NCBI GenBank assembly: GCA_001804885.1
Contig: MHBM01000284.1
Location: 1 to 42,646, forward strand
Source of the DNA: Lentisphaerae bacterium RIFOXYA12_FULL_48_11
GTDB lineage: Bacteria; Verrucomicrobiota; Kiritimatiellia; UBA8416; YA12-FULL-48-11
Length of the DNA: 42,646 nt
Direction: 5' to 3'
Within the stretch, counting starts at the first letter, position 1. Each line of letters begins with the position of its first letter. The notes beneath the pieces are model-generated. The model did no database searches, was not told the origin of the DNA, and saw nothing but the letters and a program-made list of their open reading frames with translations. Below are positions 23,863 through 32,279 of this stretch, piece after piece. Both the position numbers and the translations under genes were made by a program.

Positions 23863-24027
23863 TCAGGGCTTCTTAACCGTCACTTCCAATTCCTGAGCAT
23901 TCCCGGCAAACCACTTTTGAACATATAAAGTGCCTATAATGGGTGGCTGTCCTTCATCCGGTACTTCATTGAATCTAACAGTGTTTTTAGTTTCTTTCTC
24001 TACCTTGAATTTGACTGTCTTTTCCAT
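23863..24027 (-). CDS. Small conserved protein (54 aa)
   Basis: The 54-residue product starts at ATG 24027 behind a perfect AAGGAGGAATT. It begins VKFKVEKETKNTVRF and contains GTLYVQKWFAG near the C-terminus. I recall small bacterial proteins of this length with the same ETKNTVR and GTLYVQKW motifs and no assigned function. It lies 9 nt downstream of the gene at 24037-24447, on the same strand. It is short but well supported by the ribosome site. Confidence 0.7.
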   Translation of the reverse strand: MEKTVKFKVEKETKNTVRFNEVPDEGQPPIIGTLYVQKWFAGNAQELEVTVKKP

Positions 24028-24036
24028 AATTCCTCC

Positions 24037-24447
24037 TTAACAAACCTTCAGCTTGCCCCATTTCTTAATACGCTCAAGTTGTTCTGTTTTGTCTGTAATC
24101 CGAGATAAGTTAAGGACAGCCCATTCTATCTTGCAATTGGTTTTAGCTCGAACACCCTGAGTAAAGTCTTTTTGTATTCTGTCTATTTCCTTGTCGATGT
24201 TCTTAGCACTAACTCCATTCTTATTCTGTAGCGACCTTGAAATACCTATACCCCGTTGAGCAGTCTTCATGACATTTACAATTGAGAAAGTTCCTGTGGC
24301 TCTGCAAATAACAATGAAAGTAATTATGGTATTAGTATGCGGGGATAATTCAAAGAGTACTGGGTTTGATACAATGATTTTGTAAAAGATATCGCCCTTT
24401 TCCATTTTAAAGGCGGGTTTAGAAACAGGTTTGCGGGATTTGTTCAT
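24037..24447 (-). CDS. Hypothetical protein
   Basis: The 136-residue product starts at ATG 24447 without an evident ribosome site. Its N-terminus is very basic. The central part has beta-rich hydrophobic stretches (TIITFIVICRATGTFSIVNV). The C-terminal half contains helices with KNIDKEIDRIQKDF and CKIEWAVLNLSRI. No family is recognised. It probably shares an operon with the 54-residue gene downstream. Confidence 0.55.
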   Translation of the reverse strand: MNKSRKPVSKPAFKMEKGDIFYKIIVSNPVLFELSPHTNTIITFIVICRATGTFSIVNVMKTAQRGIGISRSLQNKNGVSAKNIDKEIDRIQKDFTQGVRAKTNCKIEWAVLNLSRITDKTEQLERIKKWGKLKVC

Positions 24448-24511
24448 TTAAATATTGTTGAGCGTGGGTGAGAGGAAATCAAGAAAGATACAGGCGATAT
24501 TATTTTACCAA

Positions 24512-24667
24512 TTAGTCTTTATCGGCTTTGTAATCGGGATGAGAAGTCTTTATCATTTCTTCTTCGGCTTTGGCACATTCAGGACATAGGTCGGTTTGGT
24601 TCAGTTTATCTTTGGGGACTTTCATACCGCATTTAAAACATTCTACCATTGGTGTTTTCTTTTTCAT
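24512..24667 (-). CDS. Small zinc-ribbon protein (51 aa)
   Basis: The 51-residue product starts at ATG 24667 after an AAAAAGG sequence. It has CFKCG and CPECA, 16 residues apart, a complete four-Cys zinc ribbon. It ends in an acidic tail (HPDYKADKD). Nothing more can be said about its job. Confidence 0.55.
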   Translation of the reverse strand: MKKKTPMVECFKCGMKVPKDKLNQTDLCPECAKAEEEMIKTSHPDYKADKD

Positions 24668-24786
24668 GTCTTGAGCCTTTTTATATCAATTCATAACAAC
24701 CTCTGGAAATATATTCTTTGAGGTTGTGGGAATTTCCTTTGATTACGTGGATAAATGTTTCATCTTCCTTAAAATTCGCTATGAAA

Positions 24787-25098
24787 TTATCCCTTCTTCT
24801 CCATATTCAACAGGTCGTCATTGCCCCATTGTTGTATATGCCTTTTCCGTTGGGCTTCTTCGAGGACTGTTACTGCATCATCAAGAGTATGGGCAGTGCA
24901 TCTCTCAGCAATGAATGAAGATACCACATCTATAAATTCGTTTATGTTTCTTTTTCTTTTAACCTCTGGTTTTATTTGACCACTATCAGCAAAGGGAAGG
25001 TGCATATTATCTACCGCTGATATCATTTGAGTGGCTACCATATATTCTTCAATTGTCAGGTCATGCGGGTCAATCTTATGTTCTTCTTTGTTTGCCAT
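24787..25098 (-). CDS. Hypothetical protein in the DUF2779 operon
   Basis: The 103-residue product starts at ATG 25098 behind AAGGAGAACAAC. It lies 10 nt after the DUF2779 gene and shares its strand, so the two are one operon. It is soluble and helical, with blocks LTIEEYMVATQMISAVDNM and DVVSSFIAERCTAHTLDDA. No family is recognised. Confidence 0.62.
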   Translation of the reverse strand: MANKEEHKIDPHDLTIEEYMVATQMISAVDNMHLPFADSGQIKPEVKRKRNINEFIDVVSSFIAERCTAHTLDDAVTVLEEAQRKRHIQQWGNDDLLNMEKKG

Positions 25099-25108
25099 GT
25101 TGTTCTCC

Positions 25109-26578
25109 TTATAGTGTTGTCAAAGTTTTCATCTTCCTCAATATTTCAATCATCGCCATTGTATCTTGCCCACAGTAAATCTCAAGGTTCGCTAATATCG
25201 CCTGCTTATCATCTACTTCGCCGTTTAGAATGCCCATAAATGCCCTTGAAGCCTGCCCGCCATCTTGAATCTCTAATGCTGAGTAATCTTTGCCTGTTAA
25301 TGCCGGTAGAACATCCTTTAATGAGCAACTACCTTTTTGAGCGGGGTGATAAATGGAAAATGCCCTGAATGGTTGCAAGAGATCTACAAAGCGTTCCAGT
25401 ATTTTACCCAGCCACTTCTGATATTTTGGGAATGCTTTAACTGCCTGCTTTAAAATCATCATCTCAAATGGGGAATGGTAGGCGAGAATACTTCCTTTAT
25501 TGCCCAGTAAGGATTGTAAGCGTTCAAGTAACTCAAGGCGTGGATCTCCTTCAGCATCCCATATCCAGGAATAGTGCTTAGGGTCTTCTGCCAGGTCTTT
25601 TTCGATTACGTGCAGGCTAAATTGGAAGGGGATTGTTTGATACGGGCTACTACCATCAATTAGAGGTATAGGACTGGAAAACGTCTCAAAATCTAAGAAA
25701 TACAGTGGATATTTTAATCGATTAATAAATTCATTAATAGCCTTCTTGTCTACATATGTTTCCCCGGTCTTTTCAGTTTTAACCTGTATCTTCTGTAATT
25801 TTGTAAGGGGATAATCTTTTGGTATTTCCTCAACTCCTATAATTCCTTGCTTATACCATCCCACAGCCCTTTTCGTCGGCATCCTGTATAAATCAAAAAT
25901 GTTATGTTTGAATTTATTTACTTCTCTCCAGCAAGTATTTCGTAAAGGGCAATCATCTGTGCATTGCAATCCTATTTCAATCTCAGGGCATTGGGCTTGA
26001 TTGCAGATGAGTAGGGCATTCTCAACCTGGGCATTTATATCGTTTAATTCGCCATAGTTAGAAACGCCCTCACATACATCACTAATCTTGAATAATTGTT
26101 TGGGATTAATTTCTCCTTTACGAACATATTTATTGTTTAAGAGTATAAGGTGGCATTTACGGATTCTTAAACCTCTGACTACTGCAACATATTTTTGAAA
26201 AGCGATGTCGGGAATATGTTCAGGTTTTTCTTTGGTAGAGGCTTTTACTTCATACAAATCATATTCATCTTCAACAGGAACAAGAATATCAGTTTCGGCT
26301 ATTAAGTCATTGGCGGATAAAAGGGCGTTACAAATTGGCGAACTAGAGTAATTGAGGGCGTCGTTAGATTGGGTTATTACTTCATCTAAGGGCTGTGAGT
26401 GGTCTATGAGGGTGATGCTAGGGAATAATTTACGGGCATATTCTTCTACAACTTTGCCCTCTAACATGCGTTGTTCAGTGGATGGATCAGGAGCAGTGAA
26501 CATATTAGGGATATTATAAACTGTCCATGCAAGTTTGGGGCATTGTAGATATTGTAAGAAATTTGTTTTAGAGAACAT
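25109..26578 (-). CDS. DUF2779 protein: Cas4/RecB-like nuclease with a DnaQ-like exonuclease domain
   Basis: The 489-residue product starts at ATG 26578 with no visible ribosome site. The N-terminus (FLQYLQCPKLAW) and the block DLYEVKAST, with Glu110 and Lys112, are the PD-(D/E)XK features of Cas4/RecB-like nucleases. A cluster of Cys at about 200-225 (QCPEIEIGLQCTDDCPLRNTC) resembles their iron-sulphur ligands. The C-terminal half is the DUF2779 domain, with YFLDFETF (Asp296, Glu298), YHSPFEMMIL and CGQDTMAM placed as in DEDD-type 3'-5' exonucleases. Such proteins are frequent in mobile and defence regions, but their substrate is not known to me. The divergent XRE gene at 26663 and the small gene downstream complete the locus. 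Confidence 0.82.
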   Translation of the reverse strand: MFSKTNFLQYLQCPKLAWTVYNIPNMFTAPDPSTEQRMLEGKVVEEYARKLFPSITLIDHSQPLDEVITQSNDALNYSSSPICNALLSANDLIAETDILVPVEDEYDLYEVKASTKEKPEHIPDIAFQKYVAVVRGLRIRKCHLILLNNKYVRKGEINPKQLFKISDVCEGVSNYGELNDINAQVENALLICNQAQCPEIEIGLQCTDDCPLRNTCWREVNKFKHNIFDLYRMPTKRAVGWYKQGIIGVEEIPKDYPLTKLQKIQVKTEKTGETYVDKKAINEFINRLKYPLYFLDFETFSSPIPLIDGSSPYQTIPFQFSLHVIEKDLAEDPKHYSWIWDAEGDPRLELLERLQSLLGNKGSILAYHSPFEMMILKQAVKAFPKYQKWLGKILERFVDLLQPFRAFSIYHPAQKGSCSLKDVLPALTGKDYSALEIQDGGQASRAFMGILNGEVDDKQAILANLEIYCGQDTMAMIEILRKMKTLTTL

Positions 26579-26662
26579 TGAGGAAGCGTAAGAAAAGAGT
26601 GTGCGTGGAGCAAGTTGTTAAAAAGAATGATCTGATACAGGGAAGATGCTATTGTATGCCCT

Positions 26663-26884
26663 ATGAGGAAAAGCAAGAACATCTCAGGGAAAAACATAGC
26701 TCAAGCCAGAAACCGCCGGAAGTGGACTCAAAAAGAGATGGCAAAACGATTGAAGAAATGTGGGATGAGAATTGATAGGGCGGGACTTGCAAAAATTGAG
26801 AATGGCTTGCGATGCGTTTACGATTATGAGCTGGTAGGAATTGCTAGAGTGTTGAAGGTGGATGTGAGGGGAATGGTGAAATAA
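26663..26884 (+). CDS. Small XRE-family regulator
   Basis: The 73-residue product starts at ATG 26663. It is a helix-turn-helix domain (GKNIAQARNRRKWTQKEMAK, then RAGLAKIENG and DYELVGIARVLKVDVRGMV). The gene is divergent from the DUF2779 nuclease with 84 bp between the starts, and lies upstream of the phosphoribosyltransferase operon. It may regulate either neighbour. Confidence 0.72.
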   Translation: MRKSKNISGKNIAQARNRRKWTQKEMAKRLKKCGMRIDRAGLAKIENGLRCVYDYELVGIARVLKVDVRGMVK

Positions 26885-26915
26885 GTGCGTTAGCAAGTTA
26901 TTCCTCTTTCTTGAA

Positions 26916-26958
26916 GCGTGTTCTCCCGTTAGTGCCTCCTAACACGCCATAATATAAT
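26916..26958 (+). promoter_or_regulatory. Promoter and inverted repeat before the phosphoribosyltransferase operon
   Basis: A perfect TATAAT lies at 26953-26958. The -35 area is poor. It is flanked by an inverted repeat GCGTGTT (26916-26922) / AACACGC (26941-26947) with an 18-bp centre. The repeat could be an operator for the XRE protein encoded just upstream, or the terminator stem of that gene. A leader of about 120 nt precedes the first gene. Confidence 0.4.
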
Positions 26959-27085
26959 GGATTGTGCTGAATCCTTTGGCTGAACCTCTTCTTAAGATCC
27001 ATCTTTCTCTGTGCAAATTAGAATTCCAGTGGTACCATAAAGAACAATTAATATGCTGTAATAAGTATTTTAAGAGATCAGAAGA

Positions 27086-27988
27086 ATGTTTCATTTACCC
27101 AAAAATGCTTTGCCGTATACGCAGTCAGTTATTACTCGTTGTAATGATCTGATCGACGTTGGAATATGTGATGGAATCAATGAACTTAGATTCAAAGGAT
27201 GGCTTAATAACTTTAAAAGCGAAGAGGAACAATATTTTTCTGCCTGCATCTTGGATGGGCTTATATATCGCTCGAAAGATCAAGTAATAGCCATGATAGA
27301 ACAATTATTTCAAAGAACACTTCCAGATCTTCAGGCAGAACATCCTATGCCTTTCAATGAGATTACTGATTGGATTGAAGACCTGAAGAAGGATGCCAAT
27401 AAACTGCCCTTAAGATTGGTCGCAGTAAAAGGCGAACATGATCCTGGGACGATTAGTTCCAATAACATTTTAAGACACATGGAAAAGGAATTTGGAACAA
27501 ACACGGGAATAATGATTGAAGCCGATCAAATTAAGAGATGCATTAACTCCGGCATCAAGACTTTCATATTTATTGACGATTTTATGGGTACAGGTACTCA
27601 GTTTCAGGAACTATGTGACGAAATAGATATTAAAACAATTCTAAGAGATAATTATGTTGCCTTCACTCCTCTTGTAAGTCATGTGGAAGGATTACAATCT
27701 CTAAGTAGATATGCTCTAGATCTAAAAATTAAACCTGTTGAAATACTTAATGAGAGTCATGGCATATTCTCGCCCCAATCATCGTGCTTCTATGAAAACA
27801 CAGGAGATGATGCAGAGGAATTCTACTGTGATCTTGTGACAAGTAGAGGTTTGAAACTTCCTGTTGACCGAACTGGTTACGGGAAGTTAGAGATTCTGTA
27901 TGCGATTGAGGGTGTAGCTCCGGACAATTGTCTGCCAATATTATGGCATTCTGAGCCGGGTAAATGGAATCCTCTTTTTGCGAGGTAA
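27086..27988 (+). CDS. Phosphoribosyltransferase-like protein (PRTase-CE type), first gene of a candidate defence operon
   Basis: The 300-residue product starts at ATG 27086 with a weak GAGA-type ribosome site. The block TFIFIDDFMGTGTQFQE, with Asp164-Asp165 and Thr169-Gly170-Thr171, is the PRPP-binding loop of type I phosphoribosyltransferases. Otherwise the chain differs from purine or pyrimidine salvage enzymes and carries a helical N-terminus of about 100 residues. From memory it fits the PRTase-CE group described by computational work as part of bacterial conflict systems. It might transfer or hydrolyse a ribose-phosphate on a nucleotide or nucleic acid; the substrate is unknown. Its stop is 5 nt before the ATPase gene, and the next genes overlap, so all four should be made together. 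Confidence 0.7.
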   Translation: MFHLPKNALPYTQSVITRCNDLIDVGICDGINELRFKGWLNNFKSEEEQYFSACILDGLIYRSKDQVIAMIEQLFQRTLPDLQAEHPMPFNEITDWIEDLKKDANKLPLRLVAVKGEHDPGTISSNNILRHMEKEFGTNTGIMIEADQIKRCINSGIKTFIFIDDFMGTGTQFQELCDEIDIKTILRDNYVAFTPLVSHVEGLQSLSRYALDLKIKPVEILNESHGIFSPQSSCFYENTGDDAEEFYCDLVTSRGLKLPVDRTGYGKLEILYAIEGVAPDNCLPILWHSEPGKWNPLFAR

Positions 27989-27993
27989 ATCAA

Positions 27994-30012
27994 ATGAACA
28001 ACCAATCTCTGATAGAAATATTGTCAAAGAATCGAGCAGAAGAATTAGGGTACGATGTTTGGGAGCATTTTGTTATACCTCCATTTTACGATCGTCTTGA
28101 TTTACAAACAGCAAAGAAGCCAAGAGTAATTCTAGGAGGTAGAGGGTGTGGAAAGACGATGTTGTTGAGGTATTTATCTCATCAATCTGTGTTTAGTCAG
28201 AACAGGCGTACCATCCCTCGTGATGCTGTATCTCGCATAGGGTTGTATTGGAGAACAGATACCCAGTTCGGTAACGCTATGACTGGAAGAGGTATACCGG
28301 ATGATACTTGGCAAGCTGCATTTAATCACTACGCAGCCATTATTTTGGGAATAGAAATAATTAGGAGTCTCAAAAGTGTTGCCGCTAGTACTTTTGAGTG
28401 TCTGACCCAAGACAGGTTAGATAAGTTAGATTTTGAAAGAATGAAGGTGTTTGATAGTAAATTACCTGCTCGTCTATCAGAATTTCACCAAGCATTAGAA
28501 AATCGTGTATGGGAGTTTGAAACATGGATAAATGACGTGCGAAAAGTAGAACAGCCAAGATTACTCCCTGAATCATTTATCAAAGCCTTAATCAGTATTG
28601 TTACCGATCAGATACCTTGCCTCAAAACGACAGTATTTTCTGTATACATTGATGAGTATGAGAATCTCTGCAATTATCAACAGAAGATCGTTAATACATG
28701 GCTTAAACATAGTGAGCCACCGTTAATATACAATCTTGCAATGAAGCGTCACTCATTTAAGACAATGGAAACGCTCGGGTCTGAAAGTTTAAATAATGTA
28801 CACGATTTTCGCCAATATGATTTGGATTCTTTTACGGGAGAAGCTGAATTTGAGGTGTTTGCTGCTGAGATCCTGTTTCTTATTCTATCAAATGCCAAAC
28901 GGTTAAATATTGAATTTGACATTGAGAAGATTAAAGACCCCGCCTCTTTGAGTAGCCGTAAAGAATCGTCCTATATGAAGAATATGGTTCAGCAAGCAAA
29001 CGAAATGTTTCCCGGACTCTCGCAAACCGAACTAGCTGATTATATATTTAAACAACAACCATTACTAAACAAATTACAAAACAATATTGAAATTGCACTC
29101 AAAACAAGAAATTCATCTATTAGTCCAAGTGTATTTTTTCGCCCTTCAGCAAAGAAAGCCATGATCATTATTCCAGCTCTTCTCCATAGGAAAAGCCTCC
29201 AACCTGCTGAAGTGCAAAGAGAGTTAGATGCTCTGGAAGCCAATGCAGATAATAAATTCTCAGGAAGCACAAATTGGATTCATAACAATTTCTTTGCCAG
29301 CGTTATTCAGTTATTTACCCCGTTTTCTAGAACATGTCCTGTTTATTCCGGCTTTGAGGCTTTTTGTATTATGTCGAGGGGAAACATTCGACATTTTCTT
29401 GAACTATGTTACGAGTCATTATCAAAAACCGAGCATAGCTCCGAAAACGCAGTGCTTAAAGTAGATCCTCTTGAACAAGCCGAAGCTTCTAAACAAGCCA
29501 GTACAACGTTCCTGCGAGAAATAAGAGGTTTTGGGCAGAAAGGGCCTCAACTTCTGATGTTTACCTACCGACTTGGTAATCTATTCGCCCTTGCTCATGC
29601 TAGAAAAACTCTAAGCGAGAACGAACAGAATCATTTTGCCATAATTAAAGGGCGTTATCAGCTTACGTCTAGCGATGAAGACTTCATCAAGGAAGCACTC
29701 AAATGGTCAATTCTCTTTGAGAATGAAAGCACAAAAGATAAGTCTGATTATCAGGTTCATGGTAATGAATATATGTTGAATCCTATCTATGCCCCGTATT
29801 TTGGAATTAGCTATAGGAGGAAACGGCGACTTGAACTTTCTTCAGATGATATATTTTGTCTAATTAAAGGCGACCTGAACGAGTACACAAAACTTCTCAA
29901 GACCTACTCTTCAAAGTGGGACATTGATTTAAGTGATCAGAGTGATCTTCCATTGTTCCAGTTCCTTGAAAAAGAGGCTCGTAATGCATCTCAGAATGAG
30001 ACGGTTCGATAA
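27994..30012 (+). CDS. ORC/CDC6-like P-loop ATPase, second gene of the candidate defence operon
   Basis: The 672-residue product is taken from ATG 27994, eight bases after GAGG; an upstream in-frame start would overlap the first gene and has no ribosome site. Walker A is GGRGCGKT at 48-55. Walker B is VYIDEYENL with Asp220/Glu221. The YIDEYE form and the early P-loop after a helix (WEHFVIPPFYDRLDL) are what I recall for the ATPases labelled ORC-CDC6 family that accompany PRTase-CE genes. The C-terminal half is helical and includes SRGNIRHFLELCYESL, typical of the lid region of STAND/ORC ATPases. It is probably the sensor or switch that controls the phosphoribosyltransferase-like partner by ATP binding. 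Confidence 0.75.
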   Translation: MNNQSLIEILSKNRAEELGYDVWEHFVIPPFYDRLDLQTAKKPRVILGGRGCGKTMLLRYLSHQSVFSQNRRTIPRDAVSRIGLYWRTDTQFGNAMTGRGIPDDTWQAAFNHYAAIILGIEIIRSLKSVAASTFECLTQDRLDKLDFERMKVFDSKLPARLSEFHQALENRVWEFETWINDVRKVEQPRLLPESFIKALISIVTDQIPCLKTTVFSVYIDEYENLCNYQQKIVNTWLKHSEPPLIYNLAMKRHSFKTMETLGSESLNNVHDFRQYDLDSFTGEAEFEVFAAEILFLILSNAKRLNIEFDIEKIKDPASLSSRKESSYMKNMVQQANEMFPGLSQTELADYIFKQQPLLNKLQNNIEIALKTRNSSISPSVFFRPSAKKAMIIIPALLHRKSLQPAEVQRELDALEANADNKFSGSTNWIHNNFFASVIQLFTPFSRTCPVYSGFEAFCIMSRGNIRHFLELCYESLSKTEHSSENAVLKVDPLEQAEASKQASTTFLREIRGFGQKGPQLLMFTYRLGNLFALAHARKTLSENEQNHFAIIKGRYQLTSSDEDFIKEALKWSILFENESTKDKSDYQVHGNEYMLNPIYAPYFGISYRRKRRLELSSDDIFCLIKGDLNEYTKLLKTYSSKWDIDLSDQSDLPLFQFLEKEARNASQNETVR

Positions 30013-30889
30013 AATTGAAGCTATGGTTCTTCCCCATTGTGATTTATCGATCAGAGGGGAGGATGTAGATGTTAGAGGTAAGACTGCTTCAGAGCATATG
30101 AACGGAATTAGCTCTAAGCAATGCAAAATGATATATAGTCCTGCCACTTTTAGGATGTTAATTAATGATGTTGAGTTTGAATTAGAAGGCGACAAGCTTG
30201 AAAGTTTCTTTGATTGTGAAATGACAAATAAAACTATTCTGCTTGATGCAACCACCCTTGGATTTGTTGAGATTTTGTACTGTTTGCGGTTCCTCTCTGC
30301 AAAGAGACATAATTCAACCAACATCTTATATATTGAGCCTGGACAGTATTTACCTCATTCATCTGGCAATGTTTTGGATAGAAGAGATTTTCAGCTTTCC
30401 GAGGAATTCACAGGTTTCAGCCCTATTCTTGGTTCAGTATTAATGTTAAGAGAGGGAGTGGATGCATGTGGAGTATTTTTCTTAGGATATGAGGGACAAA
30501 GGCTCGACCAAGTCTTGGAAACCTTTCAGATGATTAATACCAAATCGTGTTTTGTAGTATTTGGCGTTCCTGAATATTCGCCAGGGTGGACAATGAACGC
30601 CTTCGCCAACAATATAAGGATTCTGAAAGAACGCAGAACATCGGTACAATATTGTGCTGCTGATAACCCTCGTTCCGTGTTTGAGAAGTTAGAAAAGATA
30701 TATCAAACTCTTCATCCTCCGCAAAGAATGTTTGTTGTGCCTTTAGGGACAAAGCCTCACGGTATAGGAGTTGCCTTGTTTGCAGCATTAAGAAAAGATG
30801 TAGGTATCATTTATGATCATCCGACCAGACACAAAGGAAGAACAGATGACATTGGGAAATGTCATGTTTATCAATTGAGCTTTACATGA
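29984..30889 (+). CDS. Unrecognised Rossmann-like protein, third gene of the candidate defence operon
   Basis: The 301-residue product is taken from ATG 29984, six bases after AGAGG, overlapping the ATPase gene by 29 bases; ATG 29996 is an alternative. The chain has alternating strands and helices: KTILLDATTLGFVEILYCL, NILYIEPGQY, CGVFFLGYEGQRLDQVLE and CFVVFGVPEYSPG. Then comes FVVPLGTKPHGIGVALFAAL and a final IIYDHP. The strand-GTK-helix arrangement recalls the ligand-binding motif of CARF sensors, but this is a guess. No catalytic signature of a nuclease is seen. Its stop overlaps the ATG of the methyltransferase as ATGA. I have no family name for it. Confidence 0.7.
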   Translation: MHLRMRRFDKIEAMVLPHCDLSIRGEDVDVRGKTASEHMNGISSKQCKMIYSPATFRMLINDVEFELEGDKLESFFDCEMTNKTILLDATTLGFVEILYCLRFLSAKRHNSTNILYIEPGQYLPHSSGNVLDRRDFQLSEEFTGFSPILGSVLMLREGVDACGVFFLGYEGQRLDQVLETFQMINTKSCFVVFGVPEYSPGWTMNAFANNIRILKERRTSVQYCAADNPRSVFEKLEKIYQTLHPPQRMFVVPLGTKPHGIGVALFAALRKDVGIIYDHPTRHKGRTDDIGKCHVYQLSFT

Positions 30890-32208
30890 ATTTAGCAAGA
30901 TTTGACACCCCGCCAGAAGTTGCTAACATACTTTGCAGACATTTACCCAAGACTTTTAAATCTATTCTTGATCCCGCTGTTGGTGCCGGGACTCTGCTAT
31001 TTCCTGCACTGAAGATGATTGCCAAACAAGACTGCAAAGTTATAGCTGTTGATATTGATAAAACAGCTCTCCAACAAGCCAAAGCTAACCTGATCTCCAA
31101 CGTTGCAATAGCACCTAAGTTTATATGTGATGAGTTTGTTCAATGGTCAATGAAAAAAGCGGTTCAGAGGAATCTCTCGAATTACTTTGACTGCATCGTA
31201 ATGAACTCACCTTTTTTAGGGAGAATTAAAGACTGGATTTCCTTAGATCTGTCACATGATAGCAAGCAGGTAACAAGAAAAGTCCCTATCGAAGTCGCTT
31301 TTCTCTATCGAAGTCTTCAATTCTTAAAGAGAGGGGGGCGATTATTGGCAGTGCTCCCTGCCTCGGTTATCTCTTCTCAGACAAATGAATGGATAAGGAA
31401 CGAACTATTAATCAACGGAAGCATAGAAATTGTTCATGAATTACCCAGGTTCTCATTCCCCAAAGTTGAATCCCGAATGTATCTTTTTGTTTATGTTAAA
31501 GGCTGTAAAAAGACCCATATTGAGCTTCGTAATCACGATATTACTACACCAAAGAAAATGATTTTGCATAAGAACGATTTAGATAGAAGACATCGGCTCG
31601 ATTACAGCTATTATGAAGTTAATCAGAAATACAAATCGCTTATCCAATCAGAATCTCTGCAATGGATAAAGCTATCATCTGTGACTGATATAATTCGAGA
31701 TCGCAATAGACTAAAGAAAGACGACGTGATTCACACATGGTGTTATCGTGATTGTCGCTGGTATCGACCAAGAAAATATCGAAGCATGGATAAAGCGAGT
31801 GGAATACCCGTTAGGCAAGGTGATATCCTGATTACTCGTGTTGGTCGGAAATGTTCTACGACCATAGGAATGATCAAGAAAAATGCTTCTGGTTGTATGA
31901 TGAGCGATTGTGTTCTAGCTATACGTCCAAAAACACCTTCTGACGCCATGAAGCTGCTGTTTGTTTTAAGATCTACGTTCTGTAATTCCAATGGTGCGTC
32001 TTTGATGGAGAGAGGGTCAGGAGCATCATATATATCGGCTCATGATTTGGGCGAACTTCACATTCCTTGGAATCTACCTGAAGTATATAAAAGACAATAT
32101 GATAGCTATAGGAGCGCAATATTGGCTGGTGACGCAGTGGCCATGTTAGCGGTTGAAGACGAAATTAAAGTTAAAGTATGGCAGCCTAAAAGAAAATACA
32201 CCTGTTGA
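30886..32208 (+). CDS. N6-adenine DNA methyltransferase fused to an HsdS-like specificity domain
   Basis: The 440-residue product starts at ATG 30886 in an ATGA overlap with the upstream stop. The N-terminal half is a class I methyltransferase: DTPPEVANIL, motif I ILDPAVGAGTLL, an acidic VIAVDID for S-adenosylmethionine, and motif IV as NSPF where NPPF/Y is usual. From about residue 270 a target-recognition domain follows (IPVRQGDILITRVGRKCSTT, then YISAHDLGELHIP), as in HsdS subunits. It should methylate adenine in a sequence set by that domain. No cognate nuclease is fused or adjacent on this strand. It may mark self DNA for the PRTase/ATPase partners. The serine in motif IV might weaken activity. 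Confidence 0.8.
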   Translation: MNLARFDTPPEVANILCRHLPKTFKSILDPAVGAGTLLFPALKMIAKQDCKVIAVDIDKTALQQAKANLISNVAIAPKFICDEFVQWSMKKAVQRNLSNYFDCIVMNSPFLGRIKDWISLDLSHDSKQVTRKVPIEVAFLYRSLQFLKRGGRLLAVLPASVISSQTNEWIRNELLINGSIEIVHELPRFSFPKVESRMYLFVYVKGCKKTHIELRNHDITTPKKMILHKNDLDRRHRLDYSYYEVNQKYKSLIQSESLQWIKLSSVTDIIRDRNRLKKDDVIHTWCYRDCRWYRPRKYRSMDKASGIPVRQGDILITRVGRKCSTTIGMIKKNASGCMMSDCVLAIRPKTPSDAMKLLFVLRSTFCNSNGASLMERGSGASYISAHDLGELHIPWNLPEVYKRQYDSYRSAILAGDAVAMLAVEDEIKVKVWQPKRKYTC

Positions 32209-32279
32209 GAAGTATCTACTTCCCGAGCTTCTTCAATCCGCTGAAACATTTCTACTGCCGACTCAAGTATTTTTAAAGA

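Noticed and set aside
26578..26775. 65-codon frame over the start of the small XRE gene
   Set aside because: It overlaps a clear helix-turn-helix gene in another frame and has no plausible start signal.
27086..32208. Retron or BREX assignment for the PRTase operon
   Set aside because: No reverse transcriptase, PglZ, BrxC or Lon-type BREX gene is present, and the methyltransferase is far shorter than PglX.
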